Source: an uncultured Dehalococcoidia bacterium (lineage in GTDB: Bacteria > Chloroflexota > Dehalococcoidia > Lucifugimonadales > JADFKI01). From it: a stretch of DNA of 64,000 nucleotides. This document shows, one piece after another, positions 56,528 through 64,000 of this stretch; within the stretch, counting starts at the first letter, position 1, and every line of letters starts with the position of its first letter. Made by a program: the position numbers and the translations under genes. The notes under the pieces are model-generated. The model was not told the origin of the DNA, made no database searches, and saw only the letters and a list, made by a program, of their open reading frames with translations. The stretch spans positions 124,001-188,000 of the forward strand of contig CATQHF010000001.1 of assembly GCA_958295865.1 (NCBI GenBank). Direction: 5' to 3'.

Positions 56528-56737
56528 GCGCGGTATCAGCTAGCGCTCCTTTTCAAGTGGCAAATCTTTGCGTCATTCCTGCTTTCGCAGGAATCCAGCG
56601 CTTTGAGATAGCCTAGAATATGCGAAAGCGCCTACATCCTGATGTTCTGGCTTCCCGTCTTCACGGGAATGGCGCAAATGTCCACATGACCTAGTTCGCC
56701 ATTTGCCAATTATCCCTTTCGCAAGCAGACCCGGCGC
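56528..56737. repeat. Spacer with two palindromes
   Basis: ATTCCTGCTTTCGCAGGAAT near 56573 and TTCCCGTCTTCACGGGAA near 56651. The text between them (TTTGAGATAGCC...ATATGCGAAAG) recurs near 60668-60700, so a longer composite is involved. No gene. Confidence 0.65.
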
Positions 56738-59185
56738 TTACTCCACCTTCTCAAGCCGCGCCATCCCCAGCAGCAGCCGCTTGACGCCCGCGCCGTCCCT
56801 GAACGCCACCGTCACCTCGTAGTCGCCGCCCGACGGCTTGCACTCCATCACGATGCCCTCGCCGAACACCCCATGCCGCACCTTGTCGCCCGTCGCCAGA
56901 TGCGGCGACGACGCAGCTGCCTGACCGCTCCGACCGCGAACGGGACGCTGCCCCGGCACATTCGGCGCGCGTCCGCTTCCACGCGCCCGCATTCCGCCGC
57001 CGGCCCGCGCCCCGGAAGACGACGTAGAAGTCTGAGCGCGCCTTGCGCCTTCTCCACGCCTTTCGGCCGACGCCGACCGCGCATCCGCATCCGCACCGCC
57101 GCGCCTGACACCCGACGCTCGCCGCTCGCCACCTGACGACCGACGACGACCACCCGACGCCTGACCGCCGCCGCCCTGCGTGGGAGCGGTCAGAAGCTCT
57201 TGCGGAATGTCCAGCAGAAAGCGCGAGGGCGTGCCAGGCTCCGCGCCGCCGCGGAAGCCGCGCCGAAACGCCCGCAGCAGATACAGCCGCTCCTTGGCGC
57301 GCGTAACGCCGACATAGCACAGGCGGCGCTCCTCCTCCAATTGCGCCTCATCGTCCATGGAGCGCGTGTGCGGCAGCAGCCCCTCCTCCATGCCCACCAT
57401 GAACACGATGGGGAACTCCAGCCCCTTCGCCTGATGCAGCGTTATGAGCGTTACGGCATCCGCCTTGTCCTCCATGCTGTCCACATCGGCAACGAGGCTC
57501 ACGCTCTCCAAGAACGCCGTCAGCGCCTCCGTTCTGCCGAATTGCAAGAACTCGCGCGCCGACGCCCGGAACTCGTGGATGTTCTCCAGTCGCTCATCGC
57601 CGCGCTCTTGATCCAGCAGCCAGCGCTGATAGCCGCTGCGCTCCAGAATCATGTCTATGATGTCCAGCAGGTCGAGGTTCTCGCGCTCTGCCGCGATGCC
57701 GTTGATAAGGTTGCCGAAGCCAATCAGCGCGGTGCGCGCCCGCGCCGTGAACGGGCTGACGCTCGCCGCCGCGATGGTCCCGTCCGACAGCGACTCGATG
57801 GCGGCGAACTGCGATGTGCCGGCGTCCCTCGCGGTTCGCGCCAGATGGTCGAGCGTGCGCTGCCCAATGCCCCTAGTCGGCAGGTTGATGACGCGGTTCA
57901 GGCTCACATCGTCGGCAGGGTTGGCGATGAGCCGCAGGTAGGCGATGATGTCCTTGACCTCCTGCCGCTGGTAGAACTTCAGCCCACCTACCACCTGATA
58001 CGGCACTCCATAGCGCAGACAAGCCTCTTCCAGCGCCCGCGACTGCGCGTTCACACGATACATCACCGCGATGTCGCCCAGCTCAATCTCTGACCCCTCG
58101 CGCCCTGCCGCCGCCGCCCGATTGCGCGTCAGGCTCTGTATCTCCCTGACCACGAACCGCGCCTCTTCTTCCTCGTTGTACCCCTCGGCTATGACTATCG
58201 GCAAGCCGGAGCCGTTGCGCGTCCACAAGTCCTTTTCTACGCGCTGCGTATTGGACGCGATGAGGCTGCGCGCCGCGTCCAGAATAGTCTGCGTGGAGCG
58301 ATAATTCTCCTCCAGCGCGATGAGCTTCGCCTGCGGATAGTCGTCCTGAAAGCTGAGGATGTTGCGTATGTCGGCGTTGCGCCAGGTGTAGATAGACTGG
58401 TCGGGGTCGCCCACGACGCAGATGTTCAGGTGCTGGCGCGCCAGCTGCTTGGCGATGGCGTACTGCGCCACATTCGTATCCTGGAACTCGTCTATCATGA
58501 AGTGGACATAGCGATCCTGATACTTCCGCGCCACATCCGGCGCGCGCTCGAAGAGTTGGTGCGTCTTCAGCAGCAAGTCGTCGAAGTCCACCGCCGAGCA
58601 CTGGCGCAGCAAGTCCTCATAGCGCTCATAAGCGCGCACCACAATCTCGTCCCAGTAGCTGGCGGAGCGGTGCGCCATCGCCTCCACGCCGAGAAGCTGG
58701 CTCTTCGCGCCCGATACGGCGGACAGGATGGAGCGCGGCGGGAAGCGCTTGGGGTCAAGCTCAAGCTCGATGAGCGCGCGCTTCATCAGCGCCATCTGGT
58801 CGGCGTCGTCATATATGGCGAACTCGCGGTTGACGCCGATATGCTCGCCCTCACGCCGCAGCACCCCCGCGCAGAAGGCGTGGAATGTGGAGGTGGTCAT
58901 CTGCTCAGCCGCCTGCCCGAGCAGCGGAATTAGCCGTTGGCGCATCTCGCGCGCCGCCTTGTTCGTGAAGGTCACAGCGGCGATGCGATACGGCGTAACG
59001 CCCACCACGCGCGCTATGTAGGCGATGCGGTGCGTGATGACGCGCGTCTTGCCGCTGCCCGGCCCGGCGATGATGAGCAGCGGCCCATCTATCGCCTCCA
59101 CAGCCTCGCGCTGGTTCGCGTTCAGCCCTTCTAGTATCTGTTCCGCCGCGCTTCTAGGTCGCGTATTCCGTCTTCTTGAAACCAT
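56738..59185 (-). CDS. pcrA: ATP-dependent DNA helicase PcrA/UvrD
   Basis: 815 residues from ATG 59185 (or 818 from 59194). Motifs: LNANQREAV (Q), AGPGSGKT (I), VTFTNKAAREM (Ia), DEFQDTN (II), VVGDPDQSIYTWR (III), LEENYRST (IV), LITLHQAKGLEF (V), YVGVTRAKERLYL (VI). A long Ser/Gly/Arg-rich linker (about 680-755) precedes a C-terminal Tudor-like domain (GDKVRHGVFGEG). Unwinds DNA in repair and replication restart. TATAAT on the minus strand at 59198-59193 lies seven bases before the 59185 ATG: leaderless start likely. Confidence 0.95.
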   Translation of the reverse strand: MVSRRRNTRPRSAAEQILEGLNANQREAVEAIDGPLLIIAGPGSGKTRVITHRIAYIARVVGVTPYRIAAVTFTNKAAREMRQRLIPLLGQAAEQMTTSTFHAFCAGVLRREGEHIGVNREFAIYDDADQMALMKRALIELELDPKRFPPRSILSAVSGAKSQLLGVEAMAHRSASYWDEIVVRAYERYEDLLRQCSAVDFDDLLLKTHQLFERAPDVARKYQDRYVHFMIDEFQDTNVAQYAIAKQLARQHLNICVVGDPDQSIYTWRNADIRNILSFQDDYPQAKLIALEENYRSTQTILDAARSLIASNTQRVEKDLWTRNGSGLPIVIAEGYNEEEEARFVVREIQSLTRNRAAAAGREGSEIELGDIAVMYRVNAQSRALEEACLRYGVPYQVVGGLKFYQRQEVKDIIAYLRLIANPADDVSLNRVINLPTRGIGQRTLDHLARTARDAGTSQFAAIESLSDGTIAAASVSPFTARARTALIGFGNLINGIAAERENLDLLDIIDMILERSGYQRWLLDQERGDERLENIHEFRASAREFLQFGRTEALTAFLESVSLVADVDSMEDKADAVTLITLHQAKGLEFPIVFMVGMEEGLLPHTRSMDDEAQLEEERRLCYVGVTRAKERLYLLRAFRRGFRGGAEPGTPSRFLLDIPQELLTAPTQGGGGQASGGRRRSSGGERRASGVRRGGADADARSASAERRGEGARRAQTSTSSSGARAGGGMRARGSGRAPNVPGQRPVRGRSGQAAASSPHLATGDKVRHGVFGEGIVMECKPSGGDYEVTVAFRDGAGVKRLLLGMARLEKVE

Positions 59186-59235
59186 AGCACCCATTATATC
59201 CCATCCGTCCCCTCAATCCATGTTAAACTAACGAC

Positions 59236-60438
59236 ATGAATCAACGAGTGCTCGACATACTGGCAGGATTGGCGCAGCATGCCGCCGTGCCATTCCACGA
59301 ATCAGCCGTCGCGCGGCACATCCTCGGCGCGCTCAATGCGCTCGAAGGCGTGGACTACCGCCGCGACGACTTCGGCAACATCATAGCCCACTATATCAGC
59401 CCGCGCCGCGCCGCGCTCCCCGAAGCGGAACGCGAGCCGCCCATCGCCTTCGTAGCGCACATGGATCACCCCGGCTACGAAATCATTTCGGCCGACGCCA
59501 CTGACAGCGCAGCCGCCAACGATGGGCGGCGCTACATCGCAAGGGCGCTCGGCGGCGTGCCGGTGGCATCTATGACAAAGCCCACGCCCGCGCTCGTGCT
59601 GCTGCCCGACGGCGAGCGCATACCCGCCGACATTCAGCCCATGACGCCCGAAGCCACCGCGCGGCACGCTAACACCGCCGACAGGCTAGCAGAAGTGCGC
59701 CTGAAATCCGCAGCCGAATTGACGCTGCCCGCGGCGGTAATCTTCGATCTGCCGGACTTCGGCATCGAGGGCGACATCATCCGCATGCGCGCCGCGGACG
59801 ACCTCGCCGGCTGCGCCGCCATCCTGTCCGCGCTGGAGAAGCTCGTCGAGGATGCGGCAGAGACGGACTTCTACGCCGTATTCACGCGCGCCGAGGAAGG
59901 CGGGCTGTTCGGCGCGCGGCTGATGGCAGAGGCGCGCGCGCTGCCCGAAAACACGCTAGTCGTATCCGTCGAGTCCAGCCCGCTCATCCCGGGCGTGGCG
60001 CAAGGCGAAGGCATCGTCATACGCACCGGCGACCGCGTCTATACCTTCGACGCCGACGCCGAGCAAGTCTTCATCGCCGCGCAGCACAGCCTTCAAGCGC
60101 GGGACGACGGCTTCCGAGCGCAGCGCCAACTCATGAGCGGCGGCGGCTGTGAGGCTACCGCATTCGCCGTCTTCGGATACAAGGTAACAGGGCTGGCATT
60201 CCCGCTAGGCAACTGGCACAACGCCACCACAACCATACCCGACCCCAACGGCGGCGTGGACTCAGAGTACATCAGCGTATCCGACTATCTAGGCGGCGTG
60301 GCGCTCATAGCCGAAGCTGCCGTCAGCGTCGCCGCCCGCCACGACTCCCCCACCCGCCGCAGCATCCGCCAAATCCCCAACGACATACGCCAACGCCTGC
60401 GCCGGACAGCACGAGGCAAACCGCAAGCTGCATACTGA
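59236..60438 (+). CDS. M42-like metallopeptidase/aminopeptidase
   Basis: 400 residues. Metal ligands are visible in VAHMDHPG, MRAADDLAG, FTRAEEGGLFGA, VSVES and the late NWHN. M42/M20 enzymes trim peptides. TAAACT six bases before the ATG suggests a leaderless transcript. The stop codon TGA (60436-60438) is the first three bases of a MITE, so the natural C-terminus has been replaced by the tail ending KPQAAY. Confidence 0.88.
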   Translation: MNQRVLDILAGLAQHAAVPFHESAVARHILGALNALEGVDYRRDDFGNIIAHYISPRRAALPEAEREPPIAFVAHMDHPGYEIISADATDSAAANDGRRYIARALGGVPVASMTKPTPALVLLPDGERIPADIQPMTPEATARHANTADRLAEVRLKSAAELTLPAAVIFDLPDFGIEGDIIRMRAADDLAGCAAILSALEKLVEDAAETDFYAVFTRAEEGGLFGARLMAEARALPENTLVVSVESSPLIPGVAQGEGIVIRTGDRVYTFDADAEQVFIAAQHSLQARDDGFRAQRQLMSGGGCEATAFAVFGYKVTGLAFPLGNWHNATTTIPDPNGGVDSEYISVSDYLGGVALIAEAAVSVAARHDSPTRRSIRQIPNDIRQRLRRTARGKPQAAY

Positions 60439-60538
60439 GAAAATTGCATTAGTCCCTTCCCCCTTGATGGGGGAAGGTTAGGATAGGGGTGAAAATGCTT
60501 GCCCATCGACGGCTAAACTGTACTAATGCAATTTTCTC
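60436..60538. mobile_element. MITE family A copy at the end of the peptidase gene
   Basis: TGAGAAAATTGCATTAGT to ACTAATGCAATTTTCTC, nearly identical to 38302-38403. Its first TGA serves as the stop of the M42-like gene. Confidence 0.85.
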
Positions 60539-60743
60539 GCATGCTATGTTCTGGTTGACAATTCGGCTTTCCACCCCGTCATTCCTGCCCACTCACCCGT
60601 CATCCCTGCCTACTCACCATCATTCCTACCCACTCACCCGTCATTCCTGCGAAAGCAGGAATCCAGTGTTTTGAGATTGCCCAAAATATGCGAAAGTGCC
60701 TACATCCTGAGGTTATGGATTCCCGTTTTCAATGGAGTGAGCC
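60539..60743. repeat. Spacer with palindrome repeats
   Basis: Several CATTCCTRCC-type half repeats, then ATTCCTGCGAAAGCAGGAAT near 60643 and the composite tail shared with 56590-56670. No gene; the AbrB gene follows with GGAG before its ATG. Confidence 0.65.
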
Positions 60744-61214
60744 ATGCGGATCAACGAAGAAGGACAAATCACCATCCCCAGAGTGATGAGAAACCGCTGC
60801 GGCATCAACGAAAATGCCGAAGTTGACATCATCCCAACCGACGACGGTATTCTCATCCGAAAGCGCAAGCGGCAATTCGACGAAGAAAAGCGCTTCACCG
60901 TACCCAAGGCGCTGCGAGATCACTTCGACATAGCCCCGGATATGGCGCTTGACATCATCCCAATCGACGATGGCATTCTCATCAAAAAGCGCAAGATGCA
61001 AATCAACGAAGCAGGGCAAATCACCATCCCCGGGCGCATGCGCGAGGACTACGGCATAACCCCGGATGTTGAAATTGACTGCGTTCAAGCCGACGAAGGT
61101 ATCATCATTCGGAAGCGCAATCCGAAGACACACCCGTCCGACAAGATTCGCGGTGTCAGAAAACTCGGCATGTCCGTGGACGAATACATGGACATCGTCC
61201 GGGGCAGAGCATGA
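60744..61214 (+). CDS. Protein with three tandem AbrB-type (swapped-hairpin) domains
   Basis: 156 residues. Three consecutive SpoVT-AbrB units: INEEGQITIPRVMRNRCGI, FDEEKRFTVPKALRDHFDI and INEAGQITIPGRMREDYGI, each followed by a DII/DCV..(D/E)G(I)LI(R/K)KRK strand. The last 27 residues (IRGVRKLGMSVDEYMDIVRG) resemble the toxin-binding tail of VapB-type antitoxins. Usual members have one such domain; no PIN or other toxin gene follows. Confidence 0.82.
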   Translation: MRINEEGQITIPRVMRNRCGINENAEVDIIPTDDGILIRKRKRQFDEEKRFTVPKALRDHFDIAPDMALDIIPIDDGILIKKRKMQINEAGQITIPGRMREDYGITPDVEIDCVQADEGIIIRKRNPKTHPSDKIRGVRKLGMSVDEYMDIVRGRA

Positions 61215-61230
61215 CAACCGCCCTCAACCT

Positions 61231-61884
61231 TCACGCCTCGCTCCTATCCCACCCCTCCAGCGCCCAATACCCCACGCGCGGCACATCCACCACCGTCGGC
61301 AGACCCTGCGCGCGCTTCAGACGCTGGATGTTGTACAGATGCGTCGTCTCCTCGAAATACATGTGGCGGAACGTCGCCTCCAGCGTCGTCGTCTCCGTGC
61401 CCGCCTCCGCGTCCATCGTGATGCCATGCGGATGCGCGCTATTGACGAACTCGCGGCTCGCGTCATACGGCGTCACCAGCGTATGCGCGCGCAGAAAGCC
61501 CGCCGTGCGCTCCGCCAGCGCCGCCTCCGCCAGCGCCATACCCTCGCGCAGCTTCCCAAGTATCACATCCATGCTGTGGTAGCGCGCATCCAGCGCCCTG
61601 TCATTGTCCGACACCGCCACCCCCTGCACATCATCCACGCCATGCTCGCCATCGGGATAGAGCGTATCCCCCCAGCGCACCACAAGCCAGCGAAACAGCA
61701 GCGACGCCATGTGGCTCACCTGCCGTCGGACGCTCCAGCGCGCCCACTCCCAGCCGTCCGATGTCCAGTCCAGCTGCTCATCCGTCAGCCCCTCCACCTC
61801 ACTCGCTATCAGCTCATACAGCGTCGCGTACTCCGGGAACAGCGCGCTCCCCGCCGCATCGTCAGGTACCCGCTCTACACTCAT
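61231..61884 (-). CDS. DinB-family protein
   Basis: 217 residues from ATG 61884, which has GGAGG eight bases before (frame open to 61947). Four-helix DinB-like pattern: LYELIASEVEGLTDEQLDWT, WSVRRQVSHMASLLFRWLVV with a metal His, and EATFRHMYFEETTHLYNIQR with two further His. Possibly a metal-dependent thiol S-transferase; substrate unknown. Confidence 0.82.
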   Translation of the reverse strand: MSVERVPDDAAGSALFPEYATLYELIASEVEGLTDEQLDWTSDGWEWARWSVRRQVSHMASLLFRWLVVRWGDTLYPDGEHGVDDVQGVAVSDNDRALDARYHSMDVILGKLREGMALAEAALAERTAGFLRAHTLVTPYDASREFVNSAHPHGITMDAEAGTETTTLEATFRHMYFEETTHLYNIQRLKRAQGLPTVVDVPRVGYWALEGWDRSEA

Positions 61885-62133
61885 TGCCAAACCTCCAACA
61901 GCGCTCACATGAATATGCAAGATTCTACCACCAACCATCCCATTCACTCCATCCCCGCCGAGCCTGCCGATAGCGTTTCCATCCCGTTCGTGGCAAGCCT
62001 GTCAAACCACCCCTCGAACCACCATCCCGCCTGTATATCCATGCCTGAAAATGGCAAACCTCTTTCGTCATTCCTGCGAAAGCAGGAATCCGGCGCGATA
62101 TAGCAGCAAAACCACCCGAATGAAAACACACTC
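61885..62133. repeat. Spacer with dispersed repeats
   Basis: TTCGTGGCAAGCCTGTCAAA element near 61988, CCCGCCTGTATATCCATG phrase near 62026 (repeated just right of the insertion sequence at 63218), palindrome ATTCCTGCGAAAGCAGGAAT near 62070. No gene. Confidence 0.6.
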
Positions 62134-62142
62134 CACCCCTCA
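62134..62142. repeat. Left target-site duplication CACCCCTCA
   Basis: Nine bases identical to 63208-63216 on the other side of the insertion sequence. Confidence 0.85.
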
Positions 62143-62156
62143 GATAGCGTTTCCAT

Positions 62157-62849
62157 TCAGGTGGTTGAAGACAGAAGCCCACGCCGCTGCAGCAGTACGA
62201 GCAGGTTGTGAGGCGACCATGCGGTACCCATACGCTCGCGTCGCCTTATCTCCCGCTGAAAGCGCTCCAACCGCGAGGTCGTCTTGTATCTGACCTGTCC
62301 GGTTCGCAGATGCGATAGCCCTTGACCCAACGCTTTCACACACCAGTATCGCGCCCGCCCGCCTGTCAACTTCACTATCCTATCCGCCAGCATACGAGCC
62401 GCCTCGATGTCATCAGACGCCAGCAACTCCTTGGCTTCACGCCAGCCCACCTTGCCTATGTTTCGTCTATACTCTCTGAGCAGATGGAACTGACATAGCT
62501 GATGCGAAGCTCCGCTGCCATATACCATTCCTATCGCCTCCGCTATCGACAGGTCACCGTCGCTCACCAGATGCACAGGCTCTGTTATGCCGCGCTCGCA
62601 GACTTCTCCCAGCGCATCCGTCCAACTGCCGAACATCCCCATCACACTCCCCTCATCGTCCCGCAGCACCTTCAACTCCTGCTTGCCGCCGCGCACTCCC
62701 ACCCACACCCCATCCATCTCAACCACCTCGCCACTCATCGCCGGGCGTTCCAGCCGCTCTTGCTTCAACCACTTGCAGAGTGTGCTTTTGGCAAACCCCA
62801 ACAACTCTCCTACCTTCGCATAACTCAACCCCAACGCCGCCAGCCTCAT
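62157..62849 (-). CDS. Transposase, downstream frame (catalytic DDE part)
   Basis: 230 residues as an independent frame. HTH-like AKVGELLGFAKSTLCKWLKQ, then catalytic-type acidic residues in VVEMDGVWVG and HLVSDGDLSIAEAIG, and a later acidic helix (REAKELLASDDIEAARML). Probably made as a fusion with the upstream frame: slippage by -1 on the A7 run (minus strand of 62864-62870) gives ...KKTRDEAMRLAALG. Its stop lies inside the terminal repeat. Confidence 0.85.
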   Translation of the reverse strand: MRLAALGLSYAKVGELLGFAKSTLCKWLKQERLERPAMSGEVVEMDGVWVGVRGGKQELKVLRDDEGSVMGMFGSWTDALGEVCERGITEPVHLVSDGDLSIAEAIGMVYGSGASHQLCQFHLLREYRRNIGKVGWREAKELLASDDIEAARMLADRIVKLTGGRARYWCVKALGQGLSHLRTGQVRYKTTSRLERFQREIRRRERMGTAWSPHNLLVLLQRRGLLSSTT

Positions 62850-63154
62850 CGCCTCATCGCGCGTTTTTTTGAGTACGACTTCCTCTTCTCAACCGCACCT
62901 ACCAGTTCCATGCCGCTCTGCATAAACCCGCATCCACCACACCGAAACACCGGCATGCTCAAGTTCACTTCTCCGTACTTGGTTATGAGTGTGCGCTCAT
63001 AACTGTGGTGCCGCGCCATCGCTAGGTCACAGTCTTTGCACATCGGCTTATAGCGCTTGAGCGCGCTTTGCAGCGTATCTTGTATATCCTGTGTGACAGT
63101 CTTGTCTGCCTGCTCTTCTAGGCGATATAGCATTCCCATTCGCTTAACCCCCAA
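62846..63154 (-). CDS. Transposase, upstream frame (zinc-binding part)
   Basis: 102 residues with two Cys pairs, CKDCD and CGGCGF, and ERTLITKYGEVNLSMPVFRC, a DNA-binding N-terminal part. Ends 16 bases after the A7 slippery run (SYSKKRAMRR then stop), overlapping the downstream frame by four bases. Confidence 0.82.
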   Translation of the reverse strand: MGVKRMGMLYRLEEQADKTVTQDIQDTLQSALKRYKPMCKDCDLAMARHHSYERTLITKYGEVNLSMPVFRCGGCGFMQSGMELVGAVEKRKSYSKKRAMRR

Positions 63155-63207
63155 CTATGATGCTGTGCCTCATATTACGACTAAATCACCTGAATGGAAA
63201 CGCTATC

Positions 63208-63216
63208 CACCCCTCA
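63208..63216. repeat. Right target-site duplication CACCCCTCA
   Basis: Identical to 62134-62142. Confidence 0.85.
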
Positions 63217-63293
63217 CCCCGCCTGTATATCCATGTCCGAAATCTGTATAATATGTGTCCAAACTCAAAATCGGCACAACGGAGGACAGGTGA

Positions 63294-63668
63294 TTGAATG
63301 AGCGGCCCCGAACACTAGGCACGCACCTGCTGGTAGAGCTGAACGACTGCGACCCCACCCTGCTGGACGACCTTGATCTTGTAAAGCGCATCCTGCTAGT
63401 CGCCGCGGACGAAGCGGGCGCGACCATCGTCGGCGATGTATTCCACAAGTTCGCGCCGGTCGGAGTAACCGGCATCGTCTGCATCGCCGAATCGCACATC
63501 AGCATACACACCTGGCCCGAACACGCCTACGCCGCCGTGGACATCTTCACCTGCGGCGAGGACTTCGAGCCGCACAAGGCAGCCGGCCGCATCGCCCAGA
63601 GCCTGCAATCCCAACAGTGCGACATCACCGAAATCCAGCGCGGCGCACTCGGCGCGCTGACATACTGA
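63294..63668 (+). CDS. speD: S-adenosylmethionine decarboxylase proenzyme
   Basis: 124 residues from TTG 63294, GGAGG eight bases before. Self-cleaving, pyruvoyl-dependent enzyme of the small prokaryotic (SpeH) type: cleavage site between Glu and Ser in IAESHISIHTWPEHAYAAVD, with CGED as the conserved Cys region. Supplies decarboxylated SAM to the spermidine synthase encoded next. A TATAAT at 63247-63252 may be its -10. Confidence 0.93.
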   Translation: MNERPRTLGTHLLVELNDCDPTLLDDLDLVKRILLVAADEAGATIVGDVFHKFAPVGVTGIVCIAESHISIHTWPEHAYAAVDIFTCGEDFEPHKAAGRIAQSLQSQQCDITEIQRGALGALTY

Positions 63669-63681
63669 TTGCTGACAACTC

Positions 63682-64000
63682 GTGAACACTCCCCCCAAAG
63701 GCAACTGGCACTACGAACTCATCACCGACGGGCTGATGCAGCTTGAGCGCATCCGCGAGGTGCTCTTCGAGGGCGACTCGCCATATCAGCATGTCCGCAT
63801 CCACGACGCCGAATGTTTCGGCAGAAGCCTCGTACTCGACGACAAGACCCAATCCACCGAGCTCGACGAATTCGTCTATCACGAAGCGCTCGTGCAGCCC
63901 GCGATGATAGCCCACCCCGAGCCGCGCTCCGTATTCATCGCCGGCGGCGGCGAAGGCGCCACCGCGCGAGAAGCCCTGCGACACACCTCCGTCCGGCGCG
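63682..64000 (+). CDS. speE: Spermidine synthase, 5' part
   Basis: First 106 residues, cut by the window edge. GTG 63682, 13 bases after speD. GDSPYQHVRIHDAECFGRSL, VLDDKTQSTELDEFVYHEAL and FIAGGGEGATAREAL are the aminopropyltransferase signatures (decarboxylated-SAM and putrescine sites). Confidence 0.93.
   Translation, partial: MNTPPKGNWHYELITDGLMQLERIREVLFEGDSPYQHVRIHDAECFGRSLVLDDKTQSTELDEFVYHEALVQPAMIAHPEPRSVFIAGGGEGATAREALRHTSVRR

Larger units (their letters stand above)
62143..63207 (-). mobile_element. Insertion sequence, 1065 bp, complete
   Basis: Terminal inverted repeats GATAGCGTTTCCATTCAGGT (left) and its complement ending at 63207 (right, ACCTGAATGGAAACGCTATC with one mismatch further in), flanked by a perfect 9-bp duplication. 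Encodes a two-frame transposase on the minus strand. The identical target duplications indicate a recent insertion. Family not assigned; size and frameshift recall IS1-like or unclassified groups. Confidence 0.9.

Overview
The window looks like chromosomal DNA of an uncultured Chloroflexota bacterium, probably Dehalococcoidia/SAR202-like. This is an inference from an 11-subunit complex I locus (nuoABCDHIJKLMN) with no nuoEFG, lipoproteins with Pro/Thr-rich TPTP-type linkers, DUF2277 and DUF4389 proteins, frequent TTG starts and very many short dispersed repeats. No tRNA, rRNA or CRISPR array was seen.

Layout. 1-2150: end of an unknown gene and an ABC exporter. 2227-5662: a promoter, a structured leader RNA and a three-gene HK97-type head cassette (prohead protease, major capsid protein, head-tail connector) without terminase, portal or tail genes. 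5663-8510: repeats and small accessory genes (DUF6941-like, Panacea). 8670-33331: the nuo operon, with a promoter before nuoA. 33332-35493: NYN-domain gene, HicB-like gene, superinfection-immunity-like protein. 35634-37989: two related lipoproteins. 38300-62142: housekeeping genes (cyclase family, AlkA-like glycosylase, hydratase, DsbA-VKOR pair, two MFS transporters, PcrA/UvrD helicase, M42-like peptidase, DinB) separated by repeat-rich spacers. 62143-63207: an intact insertion sequence with a 9-bp target duplication. 63294-64000: spermidine genes speD and speE.

The most striking feature is the nuo operon. About half of its 24.6 kb is not nuo. Foreign genes, mostly defence or toxin-antitoxin types, sit in the gaps between nuo genes: HicB-like and paired unknown genes (nuoC/D), a secreted protein (nuoD/H), three coiled-coil paralogues (nuoH/I), a GmrSD-like protein (nuoK/L), a type II restriction-modification pair (nuoL/M), ImmA/IrrE plus PIN, a trypsin-RCC1 lipoprotein and a Kiwa pair (nuoM/N), and an NYN gene after nuoN. 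Several cargo modules are bordered by extra copies of the ends of the neighbouring nuo genes: nuoC 3' end, nuoI-5'/nuoH-3' junction, nuoN-5'/nuoM-3' junction, a second degenerate nuoM 3' end, and nuoN 3' end. This points to repeated stacking of cargo by recombination within the operon's intergenic sites.

A second notable item is the DsbA-like gene at 47128-47796. An in-frame TGA lies exactly at the first position of the CxxC active site, with a SECIS-like hairpin behind it and a VKOR gene directly downstream: a candidate UxxC selenoprotein in an oxidative-folding pair. Several repeat families (a 102-bp MITE, an 82-bp MITE, palindromes, a DUF559-carrying tandem unit) fill the spacers, and one MITE copy supplies the stop codon of the gene it entered.
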